A DNA stretch of 64,000 bases from Leisingera caerulea DSM 24564 (GTDB lineage: Bacteria; Pseudomonadota; Alphaproteobacteria; Rhodobacterales; Rhodobacteraceae), in NCBI RefSeq assembly GCF_000473325.1, contig NZ_KI421513.1, forward strand, positions 3,233,217-3,297,216, in the 5' to 3' direction. This document shows positions 10,167-19,100 of the stretch, one piece after another. How positions within the stretch are numbered: position 1 is the first letter of the stretch; each line of letters begins with the position of its first letter. The translations under genes and the position numbers were made by a program. The notes under the pieces are model-generated. The model was not told the origin of the DNA. It made no database searches and saw only the letters and a list, made by a program, of their open reading frames with translations.

Positions 10167-10469
10167 AATGTCCTCGCTTTCATAAGGTTGAAGGCGAAGC
10201 CGTCCTGATGACCCCGCGCTTGAACCTCTGCCCAGCGGCGAGCGTCCCAACAAAAAAGCCGCGCATGCGCGGCTTCGGGACGTCTCGATCAAACCTTCCG
10301 GTGATGGGTCAACGTCTTCTCGGGAGACCGCGATAGCGGCGGCAAGATGATTGACCCACAGCCGCCAGGCGTCACCGGATTTGATGCAAGCTGAAAGAAT
10401 AGGTTCCAAGCGTGCCAGGGCACGCGTCAGGATAAGAGTGGCGGCACGCCTGCCGCCTCTACTCTCTGC
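10167..10469. other. Non-coding gap between ArdA and the ABC-3C operon
   Basis: This 303-bp gap contains the minus-strand terminator listed at 10251-10280 and the probable ardA promoter. The ArdA frame stays open through it, but nothing there resembles a protein family. Confidence 0.5.
10251..10280 (-). terminator. Rho-independent terminator after the ABC-3C operon
   Basis: A perfect 20-bp palindrome, AAGCCGCGCATGCGCGGCTT (10256-10275), is followed on the minus strand by a run of six T. It lies downstream of the ABC-3C ATPase gene and upstream of ardA, so it separates the two transcripts. Confidence 0.75.
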
Positions 10470-12320
10470 TTAAAGAGGGAAGAAACCATATCTACCGTGT
10501 GTTTCGCTCTTCGTAAACTGAGTAACTCTCCCATAGTTCATTATGTTTGGCGTTATCGACTTCTTGTTCTCAAAGATTATTGTTTGCGTGCTGTTCCATT
10601 TTTGAAGATCTGCAAAAAATTTTTCATTCAAGTCCGTTTGTGAGACTTCATCATCCTCGTCAGGTTCTTCGTAAGCAATGAGCGGGGAGTCCAAGATCAC
10701 AAACCCGGGACGAGGCAAAGACTTTCTTTCGAGGAGCCGTGCTAATCCAATGCTCGTTGCCGAATGCGTGATCGACCTATGACCTTTACCATTGCTCGCC
10801 CTATGTTTTCCGTTGATGACAATATCCATCTCATCGTCGGAGAAGTGAACATTGTCGGCATTAGGCAGGTTCCATTCCTCAAGAAGTTTTTCTATCTCTT
10901 GCGCCAGATCATAAAGCGCAACAGCAGGAACTTTGGTACTGTCAGTGTTCTTATCAGGCGTTTCGCCCTCGTCAGGACTTTGAAATCGTGTTTGCAAATC
11001 TTCCAGAGTTTCGAACAAGCCAATCGCCTTGCTGACTTGTGATTTTTTGGAAATCAACTCGGAGTAATCAGTTCGTGACTGAGTGAAGTCAGGTTCAAGG
11101 AGGTTCAAAGATTTTTGGCTTTCATCCAATTGCGCGCGCTGCGCCACAATTTGACCGTCCACCTCTTGCTCTTCCATGCTAAGCTGCTCAAGTGTTCGCG
11201 AAAGATCCCTGTGCAACAGAAGTACTTTCGACTTCTCGGCCTGGGCTGCTTGCACGATGCTGTCAATATCTCCGTCGCAGGCGTGATCGGGGTCTTGATT
11301 CTCTGGTGTAGCACCACAGAGTGGACAAATCTCATCTGATAAGGCGGAAACTAAAGCGCCCGATTCAATAATTCCATCCAGCCGTTCCACGTCAGACAGG
11401 TAGTGAGACAGGAGGATATTAAACCGTTTGCGCATACTTTTAACTTCTGAAAGCCGTTCAGTTTTTTCATGAAGCTGCTTTCTGTCAGAGTTTCTCGCCG
11501 ACAGTGCTTCATAGTATCCCTTCTGGTGAGCTTGAAGAGAAGTGTTTGCCTGCTCAATGGACCCATTCAGCTTGCTTTCTTGATCGCGAAGTTCGTCAAT
11601 CGTTGTATCCTTGCTCGCAACCGAAAGGATTTTGGTCCTCATGTCTTGAATTAGATCATCCAGCAATCCTGCACGAGCAGACCGAGATATTTTTTCTGCT
11701 TCGGATGTTTTTTCGGAGACGAGTGAACTGTCATCAACACCGGTGAGAAGCAGCTTTAACCTTGAAGTTTCCGAAGTCCTCTTAGTGAACTGCCCAGACA
11801 TGAAAGGGGAGCCTTCAGTTTGAATATTGGTTTCGTCCACCACAAAGATTGGCAGCAATGTTCGAATTGAAAGCTTTTCCTTATCGTTTCGTGCGTTTCT
11901 TTTTAGGAGCTTTCCTGCCAGGCCGATTCTTTCCAAAATGAAATCAGATAGGCTTTGCTCCTTCTTTGTTGAATTTTTTTCTCGAAGAGTTTGGAACTCT
12001 TGATCTTCCGGCGGCGCGTTGTGCAGCCCAGAGAAAAGTTTGTAGTGTCCGCCGTCGATTGAACGTACGACTGTGAACTTACTTTGATCAGAAAACTCCA
12101 AACCGAGTGAAATGTCAGAGTATCCGACATGTTCGGGGATCTCTTTAAGCTTGCGCTCTCGCCCCATCATGAAGTCAATGGCGTCAAGGATGGATGACTT
12201 CCCGGTGTTTGATGGACCGAAGACAATATTCAATCCATCCGAAAACTCAATGACAGCTGGCTTTTTTCGCGGACCAGTAAAGCAAAGGTGCCTAAAATTC
12301 ATTGTAAGGGTATCAGTCAT
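10470..12320 (-). CDS. ABC-3C system ATPase (Rad50/SMC-like)
   Basis: A 616-residue ABC ATPase. Walker A is FGPSNTGKSS (34-43); long coiled coils follow, with a Rad50-type hook-like CPLCG (332-336) and HAC (346-348), then a C-terminal Walker B in FVILDSPLIAY (near 545). This is the ATPase layout of ABC three-component conflict systems, in which the ATPase is predicted to sense invader nucleoprotein and license an effector. The start is the ATG at 12320, overlapping the middle-component stop as ATGA; the longer frame to 12365 is less likely. Family membership is recognised by sequence layout and gene order; activity is inferred. Confidence 0.78.
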   Translation of the reverse strand: MTDTLTMNFRHLCFTGPRKKPAVIEFSDGLNIVFGPSNTGKSSILDAIDFMMGRERKLKEIPEHVGYSDISLGLEFSDQSKFTVVRSIDGGHYKLFSGLHNAPPEDQEFQTLREKNSTKKEQSLSDFILERIGLAGKLLKRNARNDKEKLSIRTLLPIFVVDETNIQTEGSPFMSGQFTKRTSETSRLKLLLTGVDDSSLVSEKTSEAEKISRSARAGLLDDLIQDMRTKILSVASKDTTIDELRDQESKLNGSIEQANTSLQAHQKGYYEALSARNSDRKQLHEKTERLSEVKSMRKRFNILLSHYLSDVERLDGIIESGALVSALSDEICPLCGATPENQDPDHACDGDIDSIVQAAQAEKSKVLLLHRDLSRTLEQLSMEEQEVDGQIVAQRAQLDESQKSLNLLEPDFTQSRTDYSELISKKSQVSKAIGLFETLEDLQTRFQSPDEGETPDKNTDSTKVPAVALYDLAQEIEKLLEEWNLPNADNVHFSDDEMDIVINGKHRASNGKGHRSITHSATSIGLARLLERKSLPRPGFVILDSPLIAYEEPDEDDEVSQTDLNEKFFADLQKWNSTQTIIFENKKSITPNIMNYGRVTQFTKSETHGRYGFFPL

Positions 12321-12817
12321 CTGGTCGAAATCGCAATCTGTTCGAAGTGAAAGTCTGCCGACCAACGGTCGAACGCTTTGTTAAACACAATGGGGAAGGC
12401 GTTTCCCCCAAACGCGTTGTAATTCTTAATAGTCCAAATGGCTCGTTCTCGGAGCGCAACAATGTATGGTGTGGTGAGGCTGTTTATAAACACCTCTCCG
12501 ATTTCAGTTGATTTATAGAAAAAGCCGTTAGGTCGCATCGTCTTCAACACCAACCCCTTAGCTTCCATGAGGCTTAACCCGCGCGCAACGAGTTCACGAC
12601 GTATTACCAGTTCACCATTCCTAGTAGGGTTCTCCGGGTGGAGACTGGATGGGGCAGCTTCAAAGTCTCCAGTATGAACAACTAGGTAGTCAAATGCGGA
12701 AAGTTGTTGGAGGTCTAGTTCTATATCCATATCGGAAGCTAAGACGCAGAGAGACCGCACTCCCGTTTCGAAGGGGCTGTTGAAAGGTTGAATTCTAGTC
12801 TTGCCTGTTATCGCCAT
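12317..12817 (-). CDS. ABC-3C system middle component
   Basis: A 166-residue helical protein matching the middle component of ABC-3C systems: the SAFDYLVVHTGDFEAAPSSL segment with a following block in which LVIRRELVARGLSLMEAKGL looks like a winged-helix, and a C-terminal helix pair ending KAFDRWSADFHFEQ. It lies between the effector and ATPase genes with 1-nt and 4-nt junctions, the usual order. It probably bridges ATPase and effector. Alone it would be a hypothetical protein; the neighbours give it a name. Confidence 0.72.
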   Translation of the reverse strand: MAITGKTRIQPFNSPFETGVRSLCVLASDMDIELDLQQLSAFDYLVVHTGDFEAAPSSLHPENPTRNGELVIRRELVARGLSLMEAKGLVLKTMRPNGFFYKSTEIGEVFINSLTTPYIVALRERAIWTIKNYNAFGGNAFPIVFNKAFDRWSADFHFEQIAISTR

Positions 12818-12818
12818 T

Positions 12819-13946
12819 TCACTTCCTCCAAGTCAGACGATCACCATTCGCAAGCTGATGACAAATCCCACGAAGATCTTTTACCGTTACCACTCCGCTC
12901 AACCCGTTGGCCGAATAGTTTAACTTTGAAGCCTCTTTCGTAACTGCTTTGACGCGCTTGTACCCTGTCTCATAATCCTCTTCTTCCGTGTCTTTTACAC
13001 CGTGAAAGACTTCATCTTGTAGCGCTTCAAATGTTCCCTTCGGAACGCTATCTCTAGCAAAATTTACAAGCGATTCAGCTTCGTAAAAAACCTGCCGAGA
13101 CCGATTGAAATGGTCCTGGAACTCTTTGTGAGAGGCCAGTTCATCTACCCCTTTGATTTCTTGTCCACAGTCAGAATAGGCTTCCAGGAGCTGCTCGATA
13201 TATCTATTTTCGTCACTGGAAGGAGCAATCGGCGGTGAAATACTTGCTGGTCTAGGGCACAAACCACCGCCAAATCTAGCTGCGTGGTAGGGGGTGGCCC
13301 TGTGCTCGTCAATTACATCTAAGCTAGGCTTGTATTGGAAGATGTTGAAATTGAACTTTGTCACATATGCTTCAAAGGAACCCGATAGTGGAATCGCTTC
13401 CTTGGAGGTAATGTTGGGCGCAATTGTTTTGTCCCAACGTGAAGTAACTTCCTGCTTCAATTTTGGCTTATCCAGCAAGAGTTTCTTCAGCTTGGCTCCG
13501 CAGTCTTTCGGGGCAAAGAAAAAATAGTTGTCCGGTACGGTTATCTTCTTATTGTACGAGTGCCAGAGGATCTTTCCAATTTCCGGCAAAGCATCACTGG
13601 GAGTCAACGGGTCTGCATAGTGTTTACACTGGTAGTTGTCCCAACTCCCTTGAAACCCTTCTGCTGTTCGGAAGGCAGCGACGTCGATGCCGTAATCGTT
13701 AGCGCCGCCCAGTCTTGAAACAAGGGTGTACTCTTTCTTTTTCTGGTGCGCCCATTCGAGGATAAATTCTTCCCACTGATCCGGGTCGAAGAGAAGAATT
13801 AACTGTTGAGGTTGAAACGTTGGTTTCGCATTGATCGATGCTGAACTCGGTGGCGCAACGGAGGTAACCTCGGGGAGTTCAAGTTCTTTTAGTTCTTCAG
13901 AGGTTAGTACGAATTCAGTCACTAGGTTCCTCAACCTTTTTTGCAA
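12819..13946 (-). CDS. ABC-3C effector with N-terminal Mrr-like restriction endonuclease domain
   Basis: A 375-residue protein with two parts. Residues about 48-180 show a PD-(D/E)xK nuclease of the Mrr type: E64 in FILEWA, D88 in GANDYGIDVAA, and Q106-x-K108 in WDNYQCKHY. The C-terminal half (about 240-375) fits the ABC-3C C-terminal domain (EQLLEAYSDCGQEIKGV and VKDLRGICHQLANGDRLTW). The predicted outcome is DNA cleavage when the ATPase-middle component complex is triggered. It is the first gene of the three-gene minus-strand operon, so its promoter lies in the 13947-14057 gap. Confidence 0.75.
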   Translation of the reverse strand: MQKRLRNLVTEFVLTSEELKELELPEVTSVAPPSSASINAKPTFQPQQLILLFDPDQWEEFILEWAHQKKKEYTLVSRLGGANDYGIDVAAFRTAEGFQGSWDNYQCKHYADPLTPSDALPEIGKILWHSYNKKITVPDNYFFFAPKDCGAKLKKLLLDKPKLKQEVTSRWDKTIAPNITSKEAIPLSGSFEAYVTKFNFNIFQYKPSLDVIDEHRATPYHAARFGGGLCPRPASISPPIAPSSDENRYIEQLLEAYSDCGQEIKGVDELASHKEFQDHFNRSRQVFYEAESLVNFARDSVPKGTFEALQDEVFHGVKDTEEEDYETGYKRVKAVTKEASKLNYSANGLSGVVTVKDLRGICHQLANGDRLTWRK

Positions 13947-14532
13947 ATCAACTTAGGATATATGTGAGCATGCTTTCAACCTGATGGCAATCTGTTCAGT
14001 ATGGGTTTCCCCAAGAAGTTTAGGTGGATTGGGAACAGCCTCTTGACCGCGGTGGAGTCATCTCTTCACAACACGCGCAGGGGGCAGGGTTTCATAGGGG
14101 CAGGAACGCTCGTTGGTCTCGATGAAGTCGTCATGGGGGTATCGGGGGTAGCAGGAACGCTCCCCTGATTGGTGATCGAACGGCCAGTCGTTTGTGCATG
14201 GTTCGGTGCAGGTGGAGAGGGACATCTCCAAGCCCTGCGAGTGGTTTCAAGGGGCGCGATAGCCCTTGGATCGATGGGATGGTTCCAAGGCAAGGGCAGC
14301 AATGAAATGCTCCCTTCCTGGTCTCCATGAAATGGTGGTGTTTGAACGGCCACACGTTCTCCTGGCTCTGAATGGGTTCGTATACCCTGGATGAGCCAGC
14401 CGCCGGAGGGATGCAACGGGAGCGCGCAGCGGGCTCCCTTGCCAAGAGGTGGTGGTAGTACCACCAACATCTTGCCGTGGCACTTAGTGGCGATTTGGGG
14501 CGTTTAGGTAGATTTAATGCGGCGCAACATGA
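13947..14532. other. 586-bp stretch with no convincing gene
   Basis: It holds the ABC-3C promoter region at its left and several overlapping short frames that do not look like proteins. Two direct copies of CAGGAACGCTC occur (14101-14111 and 14152-14162), as does a small hairpin GGTGGT-AGT-ACCACC (14451-14465). One short cysteine-rich frame is listed separately. Confidence 0.5.
14058..14225 (-). CDS. Possible 55-residue cysteine-rich peptide
   Basis: A short frame from ATG 14225 to TGA 14058 encodes a cysteine-rich peptide (MSLSTCTEPCTNDWPFDHQS at its start, SCYPRYPHDDF and ERSCPYETLP later). Upstream in another frame a related phrase, ENVWPFKHHHF, appears, suggesting a decayed duplication. 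No clear ribosome site. It may be a remnant rather than a live gene. Confidence 0.25.
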   Translation of the reverse strand: MSLSTCTEPCTNDWPFDHQSGERSCYPRYPHDDFIETNERSCPYETLPPARVVKR

Positions 14533-15321
14533 TCAGGTGCTAATGTTCCGCTCTCGCGCATGCTCAAGTGGCTGCGATGGATCAAGGTTCCAATAGTTCA
14601 GGGCTTCCATAACTTCATTGCGAGGGTAGTGCCGCCCTGCCTGTGACAGATCTCTGCGGATAGCGTTCCAGCGTCGTTGGGCGGAACTGCGAATATCGGC
14701 GTTGATTTGCATGATACCTGGCGGCTGAGGGTCGTCGCTCTTCTTCGGCCAGCTCGCAGGGTAGGAACTCCAGTCCGACCAGCAATCAAGGGCGGAATTT
14801 GTGCCGCTCTGACTATCGTGATCGCACTGCCAGCCATAGAGGTTCCGGGCGCAGATCCTCAACATTGCCTTCACTTCTGGGATGGCATCGGTGAAGGCTT
14901 TGAGCGGCATTGGTAGGAGAACCATGTTCGCAACACAGGAAAAGAAGCGCCTGTCCTGAACCACAGCGTTTGTTTCTTGATACCGGGCATCATCAACACC
15001 CCACAGATGGCAGCATGTCCAATCCTTGCGACCATCTGAACGCAAACCCAAGGCATGGGTCAGGGCTTTGTTCGCGTTTGAATTGCCTTCTTGCTTATGT
15101 ACCGACTGGCCAGTTTGGCGATTGGTGTTCATCTGCGGTTCAGTCCAGTTGGACTTGTAGAAGTGAACGTTACGCGCGAACTCGGGATACCAGACTGGCA
15201 ATAGTTCAAACGTCGCCGGATCGACCCAACGCGCCGTGCGCTCAATCAAGCGCATCGCGTCCTGTAGCGAATGCTCCGACATAAGAGCATCAATGCCATT
15301 GGGTAGAGATATTCTGCTCAT
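14533..15321 (-). CDS. Hypothetical protein with HNH-like motif
   Basis: A 262-residue protein I do not recognise. The centre (about 125-165) has CCHLWGVDD, then SCVANMVLLPMPLKAFTD. A His followed some 30 residues later by N-x-V-L-L-P is the spacing of HNH endonucleases (His, then Asn before LLP), and flanking cysteines and CDH could bind zinc. So a nuclease is possible but unproven. It stands alone on the minus strand between the ABC-3C operon and the divergent lipoprotein-RTX pair, in a defence-rich region. The start at 15321 is chosen because the frame upstream runs into the divergent promoter. Confidence 0.55.
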   Translation of the reverse strand: MSRISLPNGIDALMSEHSLQDAMRLIERTARWVDPATFELLPVWYPEFARNVHFYKSNWTEPQMNTNRQTGQSVHKQEGNSNANKALTHALGLRSDGRKDWTCCHLWGVDDARYQETNAVVQDRRFFSCVANMVLLPMPLKAFTDAIPEVKAMLRICARNLYGWQCDHDSQSGTNSALDCWSDWSSYPASWPKKSDDPQPPGIMQINADIRSSAQRRWNAIRRDLSQAGRHYPRNEVMEALNYWNLDPSQPLEHARERNIST

Positions 15322-15445
15322 CTTACGCCTATTTGTTTTCCAGCTTTGCTCACAAGGAATTATCCACAGCCACCTGAGTACGCAACCTATAATTAGTATC
15401 AAATGCAAAAACACGCGCGTATGATGTGCTTTGTTTGGAGGTTAA

Positions 15446-16135
15446 ATGAAGAAATACACGCTATCCCTATTCTTGCTATTGTTTTTGCTCCCGGGTGCTG
15501 CATGCAAAGATGAGTCGCGATACACAGACGAAGTTGTCAAAGGGGTGGTAGGTAAGCGTGATTACTTCATTCCGAAATCTTATTTCAACAAGTCTGTGCC
15601 GCCATTTACGGACAATAAAATCCATCTTCGTACTTACTTTCCGAGTTTCTTGCCGCGAGATGAACAAGAGCGAATAAATAAAGAAACCCCTTGGTGGACA
15701 AATCTGAGTATACTGGCTTCAGAAGTTCAAAATGGCTCAATTGAATTTAATGCTTCAGCCCTAAAAAGCGTTGAATATCTGGATGCAAGTCACTTTGTTG
15801 AAAACTTTTTTGGCCTTGAGCACTATAGACAGCCTAACGGTACAAACCAAGACCGTTACGATGTTTGGTATGAAAAGAGTGAAGATGGTCAAATTATCTC
15901 ATATTTAACATGCTCCGAGAAGCTGGCTGATATTTCTGTCCCGCAATGTACACACTACTACCGACATCACGACATTCAAATCCAATTAAATTATGATCGC
16001 CGTTTATTGCCGAGTTGGCGAGAAATAAAAGCCAATGTTCTTGCTGTGTTTGATAGCTTCTCTTCTCGAGAGGCGGCGACCCAATTTATACAAGATCGAA
16101 TTTCACTAACAGCCATTAAGAGGGATCAAGAGTAA
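15446..16135 (+). CDS. Lipoprotein translationally coupled to the RTX gene
   Basis: A 229-residue exported lipoprotein: a signal peptide ending in the lipobox LPGAAC, then a mature domain with GKRDYFIPKSYF, two tryptophans (TPWWTN) and two cysteines (C157, C168 region) that could form a disulfide. A GGAGG ribosome site lies just upstream. The stop and the next start share one base (TAATG at 16133-16137), so the RTX protein is made with it. In Neisseria, the lipoprotein FrpD is encoded next to FrpC and binds it tightly; this arrangement looks analogous. Sequence relation to FrpD is not established here. Confidence 0.75.
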   Translation: MKKYTLSLFLLLFLLPGAACKDESRYTDEVVKGVVGKRDYFIPKSYFNKSVPPFTDNKIHLRTYFPSFLPRDEQERINKETPWWTNLSILASEVQNGSIEFNASALKSVEYLDASHFVENFFGLEHYRQPNGTNQDRYDVWYEKSEDGQIISYLTCSEKLADISVPQCTHYYRHHDIQIQLNYDRRLLPSWREIKANVLAVFDSFSSREAATQFIQDRISLTAIKRDQE

Positions 16136-19100
16136 TGACAGCCATTGATACAACGCAACTCGAAGCGCTCGCCAATCTAACTTTCGCGGACTTCAAGGCT
16201 CTACATCTGCAAAACCAGAACCGTGCCGAAGTTTACTACACTGAACTAAGAATACAGGGGCAAAACTCTGGAATTACAAGTATCGAGAACTACGCAAATA
16301 TTGCTTTTGGTGTGGTTCAAAATAGTACAACAAATGGACAGATGGCGAACTATTTTACGGCGGCCTTTGCTGAGGTTGCTACACCGGTGGTGGATTTTTC
16401 ACCGGGGTCAGACGCTAGACTGTTGATGCAGTATACTCTCATGCAGGAAGATTTGGCGGCAAGGTTAAACAATATAAACAATTTAGGTGGTGATGGTGAA
16501 CTTGATTTTTCTGTCACAAATACCATTCACGAAAATGCACTTGATGCAATCGGCCTCGGGCCGGAAGCTTTTGCGCTCTACACGCCACTTAGTATCTTGG
16601 CTGAACACGATCCGGCCAAGGCACAAAATTATTTCGAAGCTGCAATAGATAGTACGGGTTTTCTAGATACGGTCGGGCAAGGTCTACTTCTCGGCTTCGG
16701 TGCGGATATCAGTAGCGCGCAGAGCTTGTCAGACATTCTTAAGGACTATGGCGATCAAGCCGAATGGCTGGCTGCTTCTCTTGAGGCCATGGAAGATTGG
16801 ATTGATGCGAACTCCGGGAATGCTGATGCGGCGATAGTGGCGGATAAGATTAATGCATTTCAAGCTGTCTTAAATCTTGCAGGCGGGTCCTTCTACGCCG
16901 TTGCAGATTGGGTTGACTGGGTTTCAACTACGACCCAAAGTTTAGTTAATGAGATTTCTGATTGGTACGAAACCACGCTTGTGTTCTTTGGCGTTACGCT
17001 CACTGGGTGGTGGGATCCCCTTGTCATCGATCTTGATGGAGACGGGGTGAGCGCGGACTACATTAGCGCCTCTGGTGGGAATTACACAACCTACTTCGAT
17101 CTCGACGGGGATGGCTTTGCGCAGGCAACATCGTGGCATAGCGACGGATTTCTTGTCCGTGATCTCAACGATAATGGCCGGATCGACAATGGGACAGAGA
17201 TGTTCGGCGATGCAACAACGGACGGTTTTTCCGCGTTGGCCGCGCATGACAGCAACAGTGACGGGGTTATTGATGCCAATGACGCGATTTGGTCAGACCT
17301 TGAAATCTGGGAGGATGCGAACCTGGATGGCCAGACGCAAAGCGAAGAGCTGCTGAGCCTGGCTTCGCTCAATATCACTGGTATCAATCTAGCCGCTACA
17401 GTGATTGGGAGTGGCACTGGTACAGGCCTGACGCATACGGGCACGGTCACCACCTCCTCCGGCACGCTTGAAGCCGGGAACTACAATTTTGAAATCGAAG
17501 CGACCAATACGCGCTACGCACAGGACTATAATTTCGATGTGCGCGCGGCCTTCCTGCCGACTATGCGCGGTTATAACCAGATGCCTGATCTGCACATTGC
17601 GCTGAGCCTTGATAACGATGAAACTGCCCCAGATAGCTTAATGTCTCTGATGACAGAGATTGTCTCTTACAGTTTCACCGAGATTTTCGAGAACTGGTCG
17701 GATGTAACGGACACTATTGAGGCGATCCTCTTCCGATGGGCGGGTGTAGATGGTGTCAGCCCAACAAGCCGGGGAGACTTTATTGAGGATGCACGCCAGC
17801 TCGAATTTGTTGAGGAATACCTCGGCCAAGGCTTCGTTGACAGGAACGAATGGGGCACTGACCCCGGCGCGGTGCAAGCGCGTGAATTTCAGGAGTTCTG
17901 GGACGCGACGCTTTTCCCGCGTTTAAGCGCAAGCGTTCTTATGCAATCGGCGGCGAGCAACCTTTTCACTGATACTATCAGCTATGACTTTGCTGGCGAT
18001 ATTCTGGATATTCCTGGAGCTCGTACCTTTGATCAGGACGCGCTGGACAGCTTGGAGGACATCGCCACCAACTTGAGTACAGCCAGTGAACGCCTTGACT
18101 TCTGGTTGGATGTTTCTGCGTTTCTGAGGTCTATTACGCAGCACAATGGATCGGGCAATGATTTCGGCCTGGATGCTACCGGGAACTCATTATTTGCCGC
18201 TGCGATTTCCAGTAGCGATTCAAGTCTGGTTCTGGATTCTGCTAACCATGACCCCGCCAACGGCATAACGTCCGTTGAGTACCGTATTAATAATCCGCTG
18301 GGCGAAACGTATGAAGGAAACAGCTCGAACAATAGTCAGACTGGAACTTTGAATGCTGACACTATGGTTGGGTATGCCGGAGCAGACAACTATGAAGGCG
18401 GCGCTGGAAACGACTTTATCTACGGTCATAGTTTGGACAACGCAGGCGACGATTCCGCTAATGATTTTCTGAGTGGTGGGGACGGAAATGACTTCCTCGA
18501 TGGCGCTGGTGGCAATGATACCCTCATCGGAGGTGAAGGCGCTGATCACAGCGTGGGAGGAGATGGAAACGATCTGATACGCGATGGTTGGGGGAATGCT
18601 TCTATTCAAGACCTAGCCGAAGGCGGCACGGGAGATGATACTTACGAATATATTGGTTGGGGCAACGCCAGCGTCTACATTAATGATTCTTCCGGGACTG
18701 ATGTGCTGAAAATGTTTTCAAACGGGCAATTATACTCCACAGATTTGGTTTATACGCGCGTCATAAACGATCACATTAGAATTACTGGCCTAAACAGTGG
18801 CGGCACTGTGGGTATCAATGTAACTATCGCAGATCAACTTCTTGATCTTGGAGACGCTGATGGGCGCGGCGTTGAGACCGTGGAGCTTTATGACACAAAC
18901 CTCGATCTCAAAAACCTGCTCCTGAACTGGTCGGGATCAATGAATACTATTGGCAGCGAGCAGGATGACGTCATTGATGGCATTACATTTGGCAGCACTG
19001 TCGATAACATCAGTACGTACGGTGGCAATGACACAGTAGATGCCGGGGGTGGGGACGATCAAGTATATGGGGGGAATGGAAACGATACAATTTATGGCGG

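Noticed and set aside
14066..14483. Three overlapping 78-134 codon frames
   Set aside because: They overlap in different frames with low-complexity P/R/T content; none is convincing except the short frame listed with low confidence.
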